This document shows, one piece after another, positions 1 through 10,759 of a stretch of 64,000 nt of DNA. This DNA is from Ahaetulla prasina. Taxonomy: Eukaryota > Chordata > Lepidosauria > Squamata > Colubridae. The stretch spans positions 18,943,020-19,007,019 of the forward strand of contig NC_080546.1 of the NCBI RefSeq assembly GCF_028640845.1, written 5' to 3'. The notes under the pieces were generated by a model. That model ran no database searches, was not told the DNA's origin, and worked only from the letters and a program-made list of their open reading frames with translations. The first letter of the stretch is position 1, and every line of letters begins with the position of its first letter. Made by a program: the position numbers and the translations under genes.

Positions 1-718
1 TGTAAGAAAGATTTCTAATGGAATTGTACTATAATGGAATTGTATTAAAATCTTCACCGTTGTTAGAAGTGTAGATTGTTTGTCGAGTGAAGCCCCATGA
101 GCTTCACATTTCTAAGGTTTGTGATAATTAAGCCCAAGAGAAGAAAATGGTGCATTTCTTCATCTACTATAGAACGTATAATAAAGGGGGAAAAAACTTC
201 TAAAGGCTATTCCTCCAGGAAACCTTTAGAACTGGAAATATCAATCAGTTTTTCAGTATTTTTAACCAATATGTTTAAACCAAGGGGAAATTTTTTGCAG
301 AACTCTTTAGTTATTAATACAAGAGAACTGTCACTTTAAAAAGAATGAAAATGAGTAGAGAATCATGGAACAAGACATTAATAGATTCATTAGGGAATAT
401 TTAAGTTCTTAAAAATTAAACAAGATTACTTCTCATAGAGGACTTTTATGAAGTATAAGGGAATAATATTTAAGATGCTCTTTGTGGGTGTAGATAGTAC
501 TTTTAAGCATAGTCTTACTTCACAAATCTTCTTATTTGGTAAAAATCTATTAGCTACTTGTTTTATTAACCCCTGAAGATTCTATTCAATAATATTTCAA
601 TCTTTCTTCAACACTGAATTTTAAGACTTTGGAAAGGACATTAGGGAGAAAAATCTAAGTTTCCAAAGGAGGACGTGAAGAAAATATTGGATGTTTTCTA
701 CTTATCTCTGATGCCATC
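1..718. other. AT-rich unique sequence, nothing recognised
   Basis: No transposon ends, splice-flanked exon or RNA gene is recognisable. An 80-codon frame at 97-339 has no similarity I recognise and no coding context, so it is treated as chance. Confidence 0.5.
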
Positions 719-726
719 CCCTAGAA

Positions 727-849
727 CAGGGGTCTGCAAACTTGGCTCTTTTAAGACTTGTGGACTTCAACTCCCAGAGTTCCTCAGCCAGCTTTGCTCT
801 GGGAGTTGAAATCCACCAGTCTTAAAAGAACCAAGTTTGCAGACCCCTG
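727..849. mobile_element. hAT-type MITE (palindromic, family A)
   Basis: A 123-bp near-perfect palindrome that begins CAGGGGTCTGCAAACTTGG and ends with its inverse complement. It is flanked by identical 8-bp direct repeats CCCTAGAA (719-726 and 850-857), the duplication length of hAT transposases. It has no coding capacity and would have depended on an outside transposase. The same family recurs at 5355, 12179, 39209, 46405 and 51878. Confidence 0.93.
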
Positions 850-1214
850 CCCTAGAAAAAGAGGGCTGTCACTGAAAGATGCCACATTTCAGTGGCAGAA
901 AGTATGGTAACTTTTCCTTCCTTAAAAATATATAGACAAATGGATAAACAATCATAGCTTCTGCTCCATCCCACAAAATCTGTTCTGATCTCACAGAACC
1001 TGTTTCAAGTATGTTGTACTTGAAATCCATATTTTCATGTTTTCAGTTTGCTGATAATGCGTCAATCCTTCAGCTCCTCACCATACATCTTTCTAAATTT
1101 TATGGATCATATTCAGGTGCTGTTGCAGCTCGTATATGTCTTTCATTGGTATTGAACAAATGGTGTGCTATCATATTTCACACAAAATTCAAACATCCTG
1201 CCAGCGCCTAAGAG

Positions 1215-1818
1215 CAGGGGTGAAATGCTCCCGGTTCGGACCGGATCGCCTGATCCGGTAGCGATGGGGGCAGGTAGTTTAGAGAACCGGTAGCAAAAAT
1301 CCCTGCCCCCCCCCCACTGGCCATGCCTTACTGTTCCTCTTCTCTGTCCCTGAAGCACTCAGTGGTGATATAGCTGCAAATGGCCTTAAATGACTACCGT
1401 GGCACTTCAAAGGGCCGCACTATAGCTGATCAGTGCTGTAGGCAGCTAGTAGACCAGTGCCTCTATTTTTAAAGAAGGTAGACCGGTGCCTGCCAAAAAA
1501 AGGCACGTGGTAGACCGGTGCCTCTCAGTACAAGGCAATTGGTAGATTGGGGCCTCTATTTTTTAAAGAAGGTAGACCGGTGCCTCTCAATAAAAGGCAA
1601 TTGGTAGACCGGGGCCTCTCAGTAAAAGGCAATTGGTAGACTGGGGCCTCTATTTTTAAAGAAGGTAGACCAGTGCCTCCCAAGTTTTGTATATTTTATT
1701 ATTTTTATTATTTATTATTATTGACCATGCCCATTCAGTCACCTGACCACCAAGCCACACCCACCAATTAAGCCACGCCCACAGAACCGGTAGGGAAAAT
1801 TTTTAGATTTCACCCCTG
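1215..1818. mobile_element. hAT-type MITE (family B) with internal minisatellite
   Basis: The ends are CAGGGGTGAAAT and ATTTCACCCCTG, and perfect 8-bp duplications CCTAAGAG lie at 1207-1214 and 1819-1826. The 604-bp element is non-coding. Its middle (about 1440-1690) holds degenerate tandem units built on the motif GGTAGACCGGTGCCTCT, spaced by AAAGGCAATT-type or poly-A-rich linkers. ACCGG-containing sub-ends near both termini resemble the MITEs at 48181 and 48622. Confidence 0.92.
1440..1690. repeat. GTAGACCGG minisatellite inside a MITE
   Basis: About six imperfect units of roughly 35-55 bp share GGTAGACCGGTGCCTCTC and alternate between two spacer types. They sit wholly inside the hAT MITE, so the array probably arose by expansion within that copy or its source. 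Confidence 0.7.
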
Positions 1819-1826
1819 CCTAAGAG

Positions 1827-3250
1827 CCCCACAGATTGACTTGTTCAGGCTGCTATTGGTAGTCCAACTATTGTCGTGGTGTAGTCTACTGTGTTGTACA
1901 ATGCTCAGGTTTTTTGCTTTTTCCCTAGCTAGACAAACTCAAAGCTCCTTCATCAAATGCACAGATCCCCAAAGCATTGCAACATATGGTTCCTGCAAAT
2001 GGAAGTCATTCAAAGTTAATGGAAGCCATTACTGGAATTAATTTGCCTCCTTGAATAGTCATTTGCCTCCTTGAAACTTGTTCATATATGTTAAATCTGC
2101 TTCAACATTGCTTTTGGCCAGCATGTTAAGGGCTGATACTGTATCTCTGTCCCCATTTCTGATGACTTTGACCTCGGGTTCCCATCAGTACCTACTTGAC
2201 ACATTGAAATCAAGTCCAAGGACTGGATGACAGCTAGTGTCTCTTCTCACATTAATGAATCGGCTAAACTCCTATAACTTGAAATTGTTGTGATTTACTC
2301 TTCTGAAGGTTGGTCCTCTTGAGTCCAGTATGTCTATCCTCTGCCTCTCAATCCTGCTAGTTTCTTCCAGGTGACCTGAAATTTAAACTTCAAGTGATTA
2401 ATTTCACCAAGTTCCTGCTGTCTTTCCTACTGTTAAATGAACTATGGGTTTATATTACTTGTTACAGTTGGATTGTTCATTAATTCCAGGTCCTTCATTT
2501 TCTCTAGGACATTCAGGGCAGTAGGAAAATATAGTCATTATAATTTACTGTTCATTTGAAGATGAGACTACCTCATGTCCCTAGGAATATGATTGTACTC
2601 TTCCTGTCACTTCCCTTAAAAGCATGTTTCACAATAGTGGACATAGGGGATCAAAGAGGGAATCTTGTCTCATAATTATGAAGGTGTTCATAGTTCATAA
2701 ACAATATTCTCACCATGTCCATAAGGGTATCAAAGGACAAAAATGAAGCCTACTTGCAGTTCTAGAAAAATAAATCCCAGTCCAGTTCTGAAATGGTCAA
2801 TGTATTTATTTGATGTTGGTCCTTTTATTAGGTTCATTATTTAATTACTATATAGAGGCTAAACAAAGGTCAGAAGTACAATTCCAGATAACATTTCTTA
2901 CTATATCAGTAATTCAACTGACCTAAATGATCAAACTTTAAAGTATACCAGCGTGATGGTTTGCCTTCTGTAGCTAGGTATTTCCTCAAGAAGCCTTTTT
3001 GATATCTTTGATAGGTCTACTAGTTAGAGAAGACCATCAGCTCCTGTTACTGATGATAAAGCAAGAGGAGAGGAAGGGAGGGATTTCTGCAAGTTAAGCA
3101 CTATTTGTGGCATTTGTGTACTAGTTTTCTGATGTGAGCCAAAAAAGTCTGCTTCTTTTACCAATCACAATATGTGTTACTGTGATTCACAGTTATACAC
3201 TGGAGTGCAATTACAACACAGGAAGATCAGTCAATACCATTCCAGCAGCA
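1827..3250. other. unique sequence, nothing recognised
   Basis: There is no transposon terminus, RNA gene or convincing exon. Base composition is intron-like, with scattered stop codons in all frames. Confidence 0.5.
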
Positions 3251-3257
3251 TTTCACG

Positions 3258-3713
3258 ATAATGGGTGGGCAACGCCTCCTCCTCTCCCAACATGTTACCT
3301 CATGCCTCCCACCGACCCGTACGCTCACACAGAGAGGGACTTCTCAGGGTGCCGTCCGCCAAGCAATGTCAGCTGGCGGCCCCCAGGGGAAGATCCTTCT
3401 CTGTGGGGGCTCCTACCCTCTGGAACGAACTTCCCCCGGGTGTACGCCAAATACCTGACCTTCGGACCTTCTGCCATGAATTGAAAACACATTTATTTAT
3501 TCGCGCTTAAATTTTATTGGTTTTAAATTTTTATTATTAATTTTTAATGGGTTTTAGTTTTATATGTTCCAAAGTTTTAGGCCAATTATGTAATAAGTTT
3601 TTTAATTCGTATTTTAATTGTATATTGCACTGTTTGTTTTACCTTGGCTGTACACCGCCCTGAGTCCTTCGGGAGAAGGGCGGTATAAAAATCGAATAAA
3701 TAATAATAATAAC
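3258..3713 (+). mobile_element. L2-clade LINE 3' end (ORF2 C-terminus plus tail)
   Basis: One frame encodes the typical L2-group C-terminus: a Phe-Ser-Val-x-Ala-Pro-x-Leu-Trp-Asn-x-Leu-Pro-Pro core followed by a Lys-Thr-His-Leu-Phe ending and a stop near 3508. An AT-rich 3' UTR follows. It closes with the hairpin CCGCCCTGAGTCC..GGGAGAAGGGCGG (about 3656-3683) and a short AATAATAAT tail. Only the last few hundred bases of the LINE survive, as expected of a 5'-truncated insertion. Related copies, on the other strand, lie at 18437 and 19955. Confidence 0.85.
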
Positions 3714-4439
3714 ATTCCCATCCAAATACACTGTGGAGCTGTCTGAGCAGGTTGGAAGGGCTTTAGCAATCACAGCACTGGATATCGCAGAATGCAACCT
3801 CTGGCCTCGGATTGTGAACACAGTTGCCGTAGCAATCTGCGTGCGTGGCTGCTGAAACATGTGCGCAGCATGAGAGGAGTGACAGGCTACTTCAAGAGGA
3901 GAGGTACCAAAACCCAACCCAAGGGAGGCAATGGAATTTCTGCTTCCAGCTCAGAGAATTCTCTCTGCGGAGCCAGAAGTTTCAGTAATGGTAGCATCAA
4001 TCAACAAGCTACCCCTCAGGTCAAGATCTCACCCAGCTTCACCTTCAGCTCCTCTCACACCCCTGCCTCCTCGGGGGTGGGGAGGGTTGGGGCAGAGCCC
4101 TCAAAAAGGTGCCTCGAGGGTGCTGCCCCTTGTGCAAGGTAAGCTGCCTAACGAATCTGTGCTAGGAGCATTCAGACGGATCTCGGAATGGATATGCTGT
4201 AGAAAGAGGCAGCCTTAAAAGAACGTTATTTTTTAATTTTTGAAACAAACATACAAGAATTTTAGGGGAAAAAAACAAAAATAAAACAATATGTGTTATT
4301 GGAAAGGAAGAAGATAAAGAACGTGCTAAGTTTGGATTTAACTATTGAGAAGAAAAGAAGTTTGAGAAAACCGAAGTGTAAACTGTGTAAGGAGATTTAA
4401 AGAAGTATGAGAGTTTAGTTTTGTTGACGATGTCTAGAA
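3714..4439. other. GC-richer stretch then AT-rich DNA, unclassified
   Basis: From about 3714 to 4220 the sequence is richer in G+C than its surroundings and has open frames of 95-116 codons that I do not recognise. It ends in A-rich sequence (about 4224-4300), so it could be an old retrocopy, but I see no flanking duplication or known protein. The rest is plain AT-rich DNA. Confidence 0.3.
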
Positions 4440-4441
4440 TA

Positions 4442-4761
4442 CAGGTAGTCCTGTATTGAGCCCAAAATTAATATTGTTAAGTGAGAAATTTGTTCGGTGA
4501 ATTATGCCCCATTTAAAAACTCTTCTCACCACATATATTAAATGAATCACTGTAGTTGTTAAATTAGTCACACGGTTGTTAAGTGAATCTGGTTTCCCCA
4601 TTGACTGGGATATATCATAAAGGTGAGTCAGTTGGAATGTAAAGCACATGACCATGGGGATGCTGCAACCGTCATAAATGTGAAAAATGGTCCTAAGTCA
4701 CTTTTTTAAAATGCCATTGTAACTTCGAATGGTCACTGTTGCAAGTCGAAGACTCTGCGTG
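4442..4761. mobile_element. TA-flanked MITE (family CAGGTAGTCCT)
   Basis: This 320-bp non-coding element begins CAGGTAGTCCTG and ends with a degenerate inverse. TA dinucleotides flank it, at 4440-4441 and 4762-4763. Internal text such as TTGTTAAGTGAATC and CCATGGGGATGCTGCAA also appears in the copy at 46222-46680. The TA target suggests a Tc1/mariner-like source. A third, short fragment is at about 37130. Confidence 0.75.
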
Positions 4762-4763
4762 TA

Positions 4764-5209
4764 ATTACAGAATTACGACTCTGTAATCTGTACCGCAGAA
4801 TAATGTAGTCATGATTTTCTTAAAAGAATTAAGCCTGCAGTCTCCTTGGCTTTGGATGATGTCTTTAGGTGGTTTTGCAAGAGATTTAAGCAACAAGTTA
4901 AACCTTAAAAAAAAACAAATCAAAATATGAAACAGAGCGAAAGGTCCTTGGAATGATCGCTGCTCCCTTTGGGATACCCAGCATCTGCCAATGTTTTTAA
5001 AACAGATGAAAATGTAAACAAAAACTATGCACATGTTTGAAAATTATTAGTTTTGACCTTGCCACCTTCCTACTTGCAGAAACACTCCAATTAAGGAGTA
5101 TATGTAGGGGAAAATCTCAAAGGGTCCATCAGTTCAGTTCAAAAAAGATGTAGTGGAGGATCCCTTTAAACAAAGCTTTCCCACCCCCCCTCATTTGCGT
5201 TATATATAA
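4764..5209. other. unique sequence, nothing recognised
   Basis: AT-rich, with no identifiable element or exon. Confidence 0.5.
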
Positions 5210-5354
5210 CTAGAACATAGAATCATAGGGCTGGAAGGGACTTCAGAGGTCTTCTAGTCCAACCCCTTGCTTAAGGCAGAAGACCTTTGGCCATCCTGGT
5301 CAAATGGTTGTCCAGTATATTTTTGAAAACCTCTATGTTTTCAACACTCTATGA

Positions 5355-5475
5355 TAGGGGTCTCCAACCTTGGCAACTTTAAGACTTATGGACTTCAACT
5401 CCCAGAGTTCCTCAGCCATCTTTGCTGAGAGTTAAAGTCCACAAGTCTTAAAATTGCCAAGGTTGGAGACCCCTG
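5355..5475. mobile_element. hAT-type MITE (family A) inside CR1
   Basis: A 121-bp palindrome with TAGGGGTCTCCAACC at the left and GGTTGGAGACCCCTG at the right. The flanking 8-mers are CTCTATGA and CTCTAGGA, with one mismatch. This is the founding insertion of the composite tandem array that follows. Confidence 0.85.
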
Positions 5476-6240
5476 CTCTAGGAGGCAAGCTATTTCATTG
5501 ATTAATAGCTGTCACTGTCAGAAAATTTATCCTTACTTCTAGGTTGGATCTCTCCTTAACAAACCTCCACCCATTACTTCTTGTCCTGCCCCCTGGTGCT
5601 CTGAGGGGTCTCCAACCTTGTCTCTTTAAGACTTGTGGACTTCAACTCCCAGAGTTCCTCAGCCAGCTTTGCTGAGAGTTAAAGTCCACAAGTCTTAAAA
5701 TTGCCAAGGTTGGAGACCCCTGCTCTAGGAGGCAAGCTATTCCATTGATTAATTGCTCTCACTGTCAGAAAATTTATCCTTACTTCTAGGTTGGATCTCT
5801 CCTTAACAAACCTCCACCCATTACTTCTTGTCCTGCCCCCTGGTGCTCTGGCGCAGGGGTCTCCAACCTTGGTCTCTTTAAGACTTGTGGACTTCAACTC
5901 CCAGAGTTCCTCAGCCAGCTTTGCTGAGAGTTAAAGTCCACAAGTCTTAAAATTGCAAGGTTGGAGACCCCTGCTCTAGGAGGCAAGCTATTCCATTGAT
6001 TAATTGCTCTCACTGTCAGAAAATTTCTCCTTACTTCTAGGTTGGATCTCTCCTTAACAAACCTCCATCCATTACTTCTTGTCCTGCCCCCTGGTGCTCT
6101 GGCGCAGGGGTCTCCAACCTTTGTCTCTTTAAGACTTGTGGACTTCAACTCCCAGAGTTCCTCAGCCAGCTTTGCTGGCTGAGGGATTCTGGGAGTTGAA
6201 GTCCACAAGTCTTAAAGGGACCAAGGTTGGAGAACCCTGC
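5355..6240. repeat. composite tandem repeat, ~250-bp unit (hAT MITE + CR1 segment)
   Basis: Each unit is a hAT MITE of about 123 bp plus about 127 bp of CR1 beginning GGAGGCAAGCTATT. MITE left ends fall at 5355, 5603, 5853 and 6106, giving periods of 248, 250 and 253 bp. The units are nearly identical, so the expansion is younger than either parent element. The last MITE (6106-6240) is a longer version followed directly by other CR1 sequence. Confidence 0.88.
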
Positions 6241-6490
6241 TCTGGAGGATATCCCTGCTCTGGAGGATATCTTCTCTGTGACAGCCTGTCAAGTATTGGA
6301 AGACAGTGATCATATTCCCCCCTTCTCTTTGAGACATACCTAGCTTGCTCAAGCATTCATCATACAATTTAGCTTCCAGACTGATTATCGTCTTTGTTGC
6401 TCTTTTCTGCACACTTTCTAGGGTCTCAGGACCCTTTTTTCTATTATGATGCCCAGAACCGAAGTCAGTATTCCAAGTGTGGACTAACTA

Positions 6491-6831
6491 GTGAAGTATC
6501 ACATTTCTTGTGATCTCAATGTTATCCCTCATTTGGATGCAGCTCAGGACTGCAATTTATTTGTAGTTCTTGAATATTGGGCATGCTCAGTCAGGTACCA
6601 ATATGATTATTTTTTTTAATCTGTCCAAATGTTTGCTTTGAATTTCTTGGCCGTTTGCGCTTCTGGAGCAAGAATTTAAGCTGCCTATAAAGTAATGATT
6701 GCTTCGAGCTGAGTTTAAATCTTGGTTATATTTTCTGGCCAAAGTAAGGAAGTGATTTTTCACTATTGTTCTTGTGGATTCCCCTCCCGCCCACGTTGCC
6801 TACTATAGTTTTAGAGGCATTGGATCTTTAA
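6491..6831. other. unique sequence, nothing recognised
   Basis: No element or exon is recognisable between the CR1 copy and the direct duplication that follows. Confidence 0.5.
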
Positions 6832-7193
6832 GATCTTAACCCTGAGGGAATCCTCACAGGGACAATCTAGAGGTAAACTCAGTAAATGCTTATTCAGACA
6901 CACTTTTCCGTCATTGCAGAATTCATTATTCAAGGTTCAGTAACAGAGTTGGAAGGGACCTTGGAGATCATCTAGTCCAACCCCCTGCTCACGCAGGAGA
7001 CCTGTACTAGGGATTCAAACTGCCGACCTTTCTGATCAACAAGCTTGGTGTCTTAGCCACTGAGCCACCCTAGTCAGGCTTATCTTAACCCTGAGATCTT
7101 AACCCTGAAGGAATCCTCACAGGGACAATCTGGAGGTAAACTCAGTAAATGCTTATTCCGACACACTTTTCAGCCACTTCAGAATTTATTATT
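6832..7193. repeat. ~100-bp direct duplication flanking a SINE
   Basis: Copy 1 (6832-6930) and copy 2 (7095-7193) share GATCTTAACCCTGARGGAATC and about 90 further bases with a handful of differences, at an offset of 263 bp. The SINE at about 6941-7073 lies between them. The simplest reading is a tandem duplication of the host segment with the SINE on one side only. Confidence 0.85.
6941..7073 (-). mobile_element. chimeric SINE: tRNA head with CR1 tail
   Basis: On the minus strand it starts with a tRNA-like head. The A-box-like TGGCTCAGTGGCTAAGA is followed by a B-box-like GGCAGTTTGAATCCCTAG. The head passes straight into a CR1 3' end of the GGTTGGACTAGATGATCTCC type. The same head carries a Bov-B-like tail in the Sauria SINEs at 13727, 44316 and 47490, so this copy pairs that head with a different LINE tail. 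Confidence 0.75.
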
Positions 7194-7237
7194 ATTGTAC
7201 AACAAAACCCTATTTTCAAGGATGTGCCATTTAATGG

Positions 7238-7300
<63 letters not shown>
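7238..7300. repeat. (CTTT)n microsatellite at an L1 3' end
   Basis: Sixteen near-perfect tetramers lie immediately 3' (minus-strand sense) of the L1 fragment, where its A-rich tail belongs, so the array probably grew from that tail. Confidence 0.95.
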
Positions 7301-8450
7301 AAGTTTTTTTTAATTTATAACACAACACAACATAACAAACGCACAATACATAATGTACATTCCCTTTTTACAACTGTTTTCGTAGCGGTGATCTCCTAAT
7401 ATTTACATTTTCTCCCAATTCCCTTTATAGTATTTATATCCTTCTTGTCCCATTTATCCCTTATTACTCTATAATTCCTATCACTTATATTAAATTTGTA
7501 CATTTTATACATTATCTTACATACATCTTGCACTTATTGTTTATCTCCTTTCATCACTATTCATTTTTTCTAGTCTCCAGCCACTTGTATCGTTTATCCC
7601 ATAATACATAATATTCTGTATTTTCCTTTTCTTTAATTTCTTTTGTTAATTTGTCCATTTTGGCACAATCTAAGATTTTCTTTATCAGTTCTTCCTCTGT
7701 TGGTGTATTTCCTTTTTTCCAGTTTTGTGTGTATGAAATTCTTGTGGCCATTATGATATGTAAGATTAAGTATTTTATGTCTTTGGTATAATGTCTGGTA
7801 AATATTGCTAACAAGAATGTCTCTGGTTTCCAAATAATCGGTTCGTCCATTATTTTTTCTAACTATTTTTTGATTTTGGCCCAATACTTTTTTGTGGCCG
7901 GGCATGTCCATCAAAGATGATATGTTCCATAGACCTTATTACACTTCCAGCAAATTGGTAAATTATCCAGGCACATCTTAGCGAGCCTTGTTGGCAGGTG
8001 CCATCTGTAAAACATCTTCAACTGGTTTTCCTTGAATGCTGCAGACATAGTTAATTTTGCATTTACTTGCCACATTTTTTTCCATCTCTCCAGTTCTATA
8101 TTATAATATTTTTTTGCCCATTTGATCATTGTTTTCTTAACTACTTAGTCTTCCATCTTGTATCGCAGTAAGAATTTGTATATCTTACTAATTAATTTCT
8201 CCTCTTCCCCTTGTATAATTTTGTCCAGGTAATACTGCTCGCTTTATATTCCATATAGTTTTGCATCTTCTTTATGTTTGGATTGAATTTGAGTATATGT
8301 CCACCAATCAATTTCCCTACCAAAATCTTGTTCCAATTCCTGTTTTGTTTTCAGATTTACTTGTTCTTTTAATACATCCCTATACCTAATTATTTTAATT
8401 AACTCAATTAAATTTGGGTGCTTTAATATTTCCATTGGTGATATCCACCT
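7301..8450 (-). mobile_element. L1 LINE, 5'-truncated (ORF2 C-terminal end)
   Basis: Minus-strand frames at 7557-8129 encode the C-terminal region of L1 ORF2. The sequence includes a Cys-Trp-Lys-Cys-Asn element with a His-type partner nearby, and the Tyr-Lys-Trp-Leu-Glu ending typical of vertebrate L1. Frames are broken by frameshifts and stops, so this is a dead copy. Its tail is the adjoining (AAAG)n run. The 5' edge is uncertain because it abuts the Thr/Gln repeat block at about 8450. Confidence 0.85.
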
Positions 8451-8990
8451 TGGTACTTTTGTGTAGTGCTGGGTGGTAGGTTGTATTGTAATGTCCTGAG
8501 CTTTGGTGTTGTGGCCTCTGGAGTTCTGTGATGTGATATCCTGAGCAGATGGCTGTGATGCAGCATCCTGGGTTTTGGTTTGGCTCCAAGTCCGAGGTCT
8601 TGTCTTATGTTTCTGGTGTGTGTCAGCTTGCTTTGTGTGGGGATTGGAGGGGGGCGCAGCAGCCGGTGGTGCCAGCATTACAACACAACCTACCACCCAG
8701 GATGTTACAGCACAAGACTCAGGAGGTCACATTCCCAGAACTCAGGACATTTCCAGGAAGCCCATTACCACTACAGGAGGTCACATTCCTAGAACTCAGG
8801 ATGTTTCCACACAGCCCATTAACCAGGTCATTACAACACAAAAGACTAATGGGCACACAACTAGGACCACACCCACACAGGATGCTATGAAACAGCCGAC
8901 TAATCTGCAAACACCCACACCATCTACCAATCAAGATGCAACCACACAGCCAACCAACCCACTTACAGCAACACTCCCCACCTTTCCCAC
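8450..8990 (+). other. Thr/Gln-rich repeat block in inverted arrangement
   Basis: A degenerate minisatellite built on CAGGACATTACAACACA-like text is present on the plus strand (about 8675-8960) and in reverse orientation at about 8460-8570. An open frame from 8545 to 9132 (+) reads a hydrophobic stretch and then Thr/Gln/Pro-rich, mucin-like repeats. It has no ATG in this frame upstream of the repeats, and its last part runs into a Penelope-like repeat, so I do not call a gene. The minus strand also reads Thr/Gln-rich through the inverted arm. Confidence 0.5.
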
Positions 8991-9110
8991 CGGTATTTAT
9001 AGAGAGACGGCAGCTCCGACCATGCTTTGCTCGCACAAGCATGAAGTCGAAAGCACCAGCCTGAAGATGATGAGTGAGACCTCATCGAAATGTCATTTAT
9101 ATCTTTTTTT
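8990..9110 (+). mobile_element. Penelope-like element fragment
   Basis: Contains the block GCTTTGCTCGCACAAGCATG and then CTGAAGATGATGAGTGAGAC..CGAAA (9061-9090). This block recurs on the other strand at about 18990, 19250, 20520 and 20820. I recognise it as the repeated end of a vertebrate Penelope-like retroelement, but a library search would be needed to be sure of the class. Confidence 0.55.
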
Positions 9111-10495
9111 TTTAATAGAAGGCCTTTATTAAAAAATTTGCCATCACTTTTAGTTTTATATGAAGCCATTGTTAATGGTATGCTGCTGGGCAGTCTTAGG
9201 CATGAAACTTGCTGTGAAACTGATTGTGCTAATCAAATATGCCTCACACTAAGTTACTTGGACATGTCTCTGCAACTAATGGCTGAATTCTATAATCTGT
9301 GATCTATAATTCTACTTAACTCCTAATTAGTGCTGTTGGTTTTAATTAAAATGGTTTCAAACTAATGGTGTGCTTCTTCTTTTTCCCTGTGTTCTTTTGG
9401 GAATGAATGTGTCAGCTCTGTAGCTATGATATATATTTATTTCACTGTGTATCTTGTGGTTCTAACAATATTTGCAACCTCTATCATTAACAGCTGCAAA
9501 AGCCTCAAGTATAATATTGTAATACATTAACTGCATTTAGATCAGGCAGACATTAAGTGATTGTATAATTACATTCTGTAATCCGATGCAAATAAAGAGG
9601 AACCAAACTTTAAGAATATTTATACTGCAGGTCGTGATTTATCACTTTTAACAGCATTTTGTCTAATCAGCTTCTTTCAATGAATATTTATCATGTGGCA
9701 AGATGGGGGGGGGCTAATAAATTTTATAGATAAATTAAAAAATTGTATTTTCCATATAATAACAATAACAGTACTAAATTGAATTTTATATATTAAGGAT
9801 TGGAAATTGTGGGGATTTTGAGGTACACTCCCAGGATTGATTAAATATGGTTAATATTTGGCCCTATTAATAATCCTACACATTTGGAATCTGGAAGTTA
9901 TGGTGGTATAATAAGTAATTTTAAAAATATTAAATAATAGCATTTCGTAGGGGAACAAATACACGGCGTAAAGAAATGTTATTTATGCTTAAATGAATTA
10001 ATGGGAAAATGACAAAGGATTATGAAAAGAGAATAGCATCGTTGAAGTTGGAAGATTAGAACTATATATACTGATTTATACTATTAGTGTTAACATTGGT
10101 TTTTTTTAAAAAAAAAAGACTTGACCCAGTCAATGTACTGTCCACAAAATATGTATATGGATTTAAAAAAAACACTTGTTTTAAAAAAACAAAAACAATA
10201 CTAATAACCCTCCAAAGCAGGGTTGGGCAACTAATTTCCCCACATGAGGAATGGGGTCTGTTGTGCAGAGCTGAACCAATAGGGCTGTGAAGGTGTATAG
10301 GCACACACACATATGCACATACATAAAATAAAAAATATATAGCAGTCCCCTTCAAAATAAAAACAATCCATGTGGGCTGGGCAGGGACAGCCAAAGTGGC
10401 AAATGTGGCCCAAGGTCCATAGAATGGCCAGGTCTAATCCAAAGAAGCAATACTTTCTCATGGTAGAGGCTACCCTTGTGATGCTAAGGGCTCTT
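9111..10495. other. AT-rich unique sequence, nothing recognised
   Basis: Long AT-rich stretch with homopolymer runs (for example near 10098). No exon, RNA gene or transposon terminus was found. Confidence 0.5.
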
Positions 10496-10498
10496 CTG

Positions 10499-10655
10499 AA
10501 TAGAATAGAATAGAGTAGAGTAGAGTAGAGTAGAGTAGAGTAGAGTAGAGTAGAGTCGAAGAGAAGAGAAGAGAAGAGAAGAGAAGAGAAGAGAAGAGAA
10601 GAGAAGAGAAGAGAAGAAAAGAGAATTTTTATTGGCCAAGTGTGATTGACATGTG
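10499..10655 (-). repeat. pentanucleotide array on a LINE 3' stub
   Basis: Three successive pentamer blocks (AATAG, then AGTAG, then AGAAG) run from about 10499 to 10625. Next come about 30 bp of the CR1/L2-group LINE 3' end (ATTTTTATTGGCCAAGTGTG, minus-strand LINE). Only the very end of the LINE is present, yet the array is about 125 bp. Confidence 0.9.
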
Positions 10656-10759
10656 AAACCATAGAGATAATTGAAAACTCAGACTAAATCTGTTCCCAAA
10701 AGAAAACTCTGTTTCAATATGGTAAGAATAGAAAATTTAAATTTCATGCCAGATTAACT

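Larger units (their letters stand above)
5210..6490 (-). mobile_element. CR1 LINE 3' portion, expanded by composite tandem repeats
   Basis: Read on the minus strand, this is the end of CR1 ORF2 and its 3' tail. Recognisable pieces include the Lys-Leu-Tyr-Asp-Glu-Cys-Leu stretch and the Asn-Phe-Leu-Thr-Val-Arg-x-Ile-Asn-x-Trp-Asn-Ser-Leu-Pro-Pro block. The 3' tail matches GGACTAGAAGACCTC-type text near 5255. The copy is interrupted by a family A hAT MITE and by tandem repeats of MITE plus CR1 segment. It is non-functional. Confidence 0.85.

Noticed and set aside
3792..4218. Two overlapping frames of 116 and 95 codons in a GC-richer stretch
   Set aside because: No recognised protein, no splice or promoter context; left as unclassified, possibly an old retrocopy.
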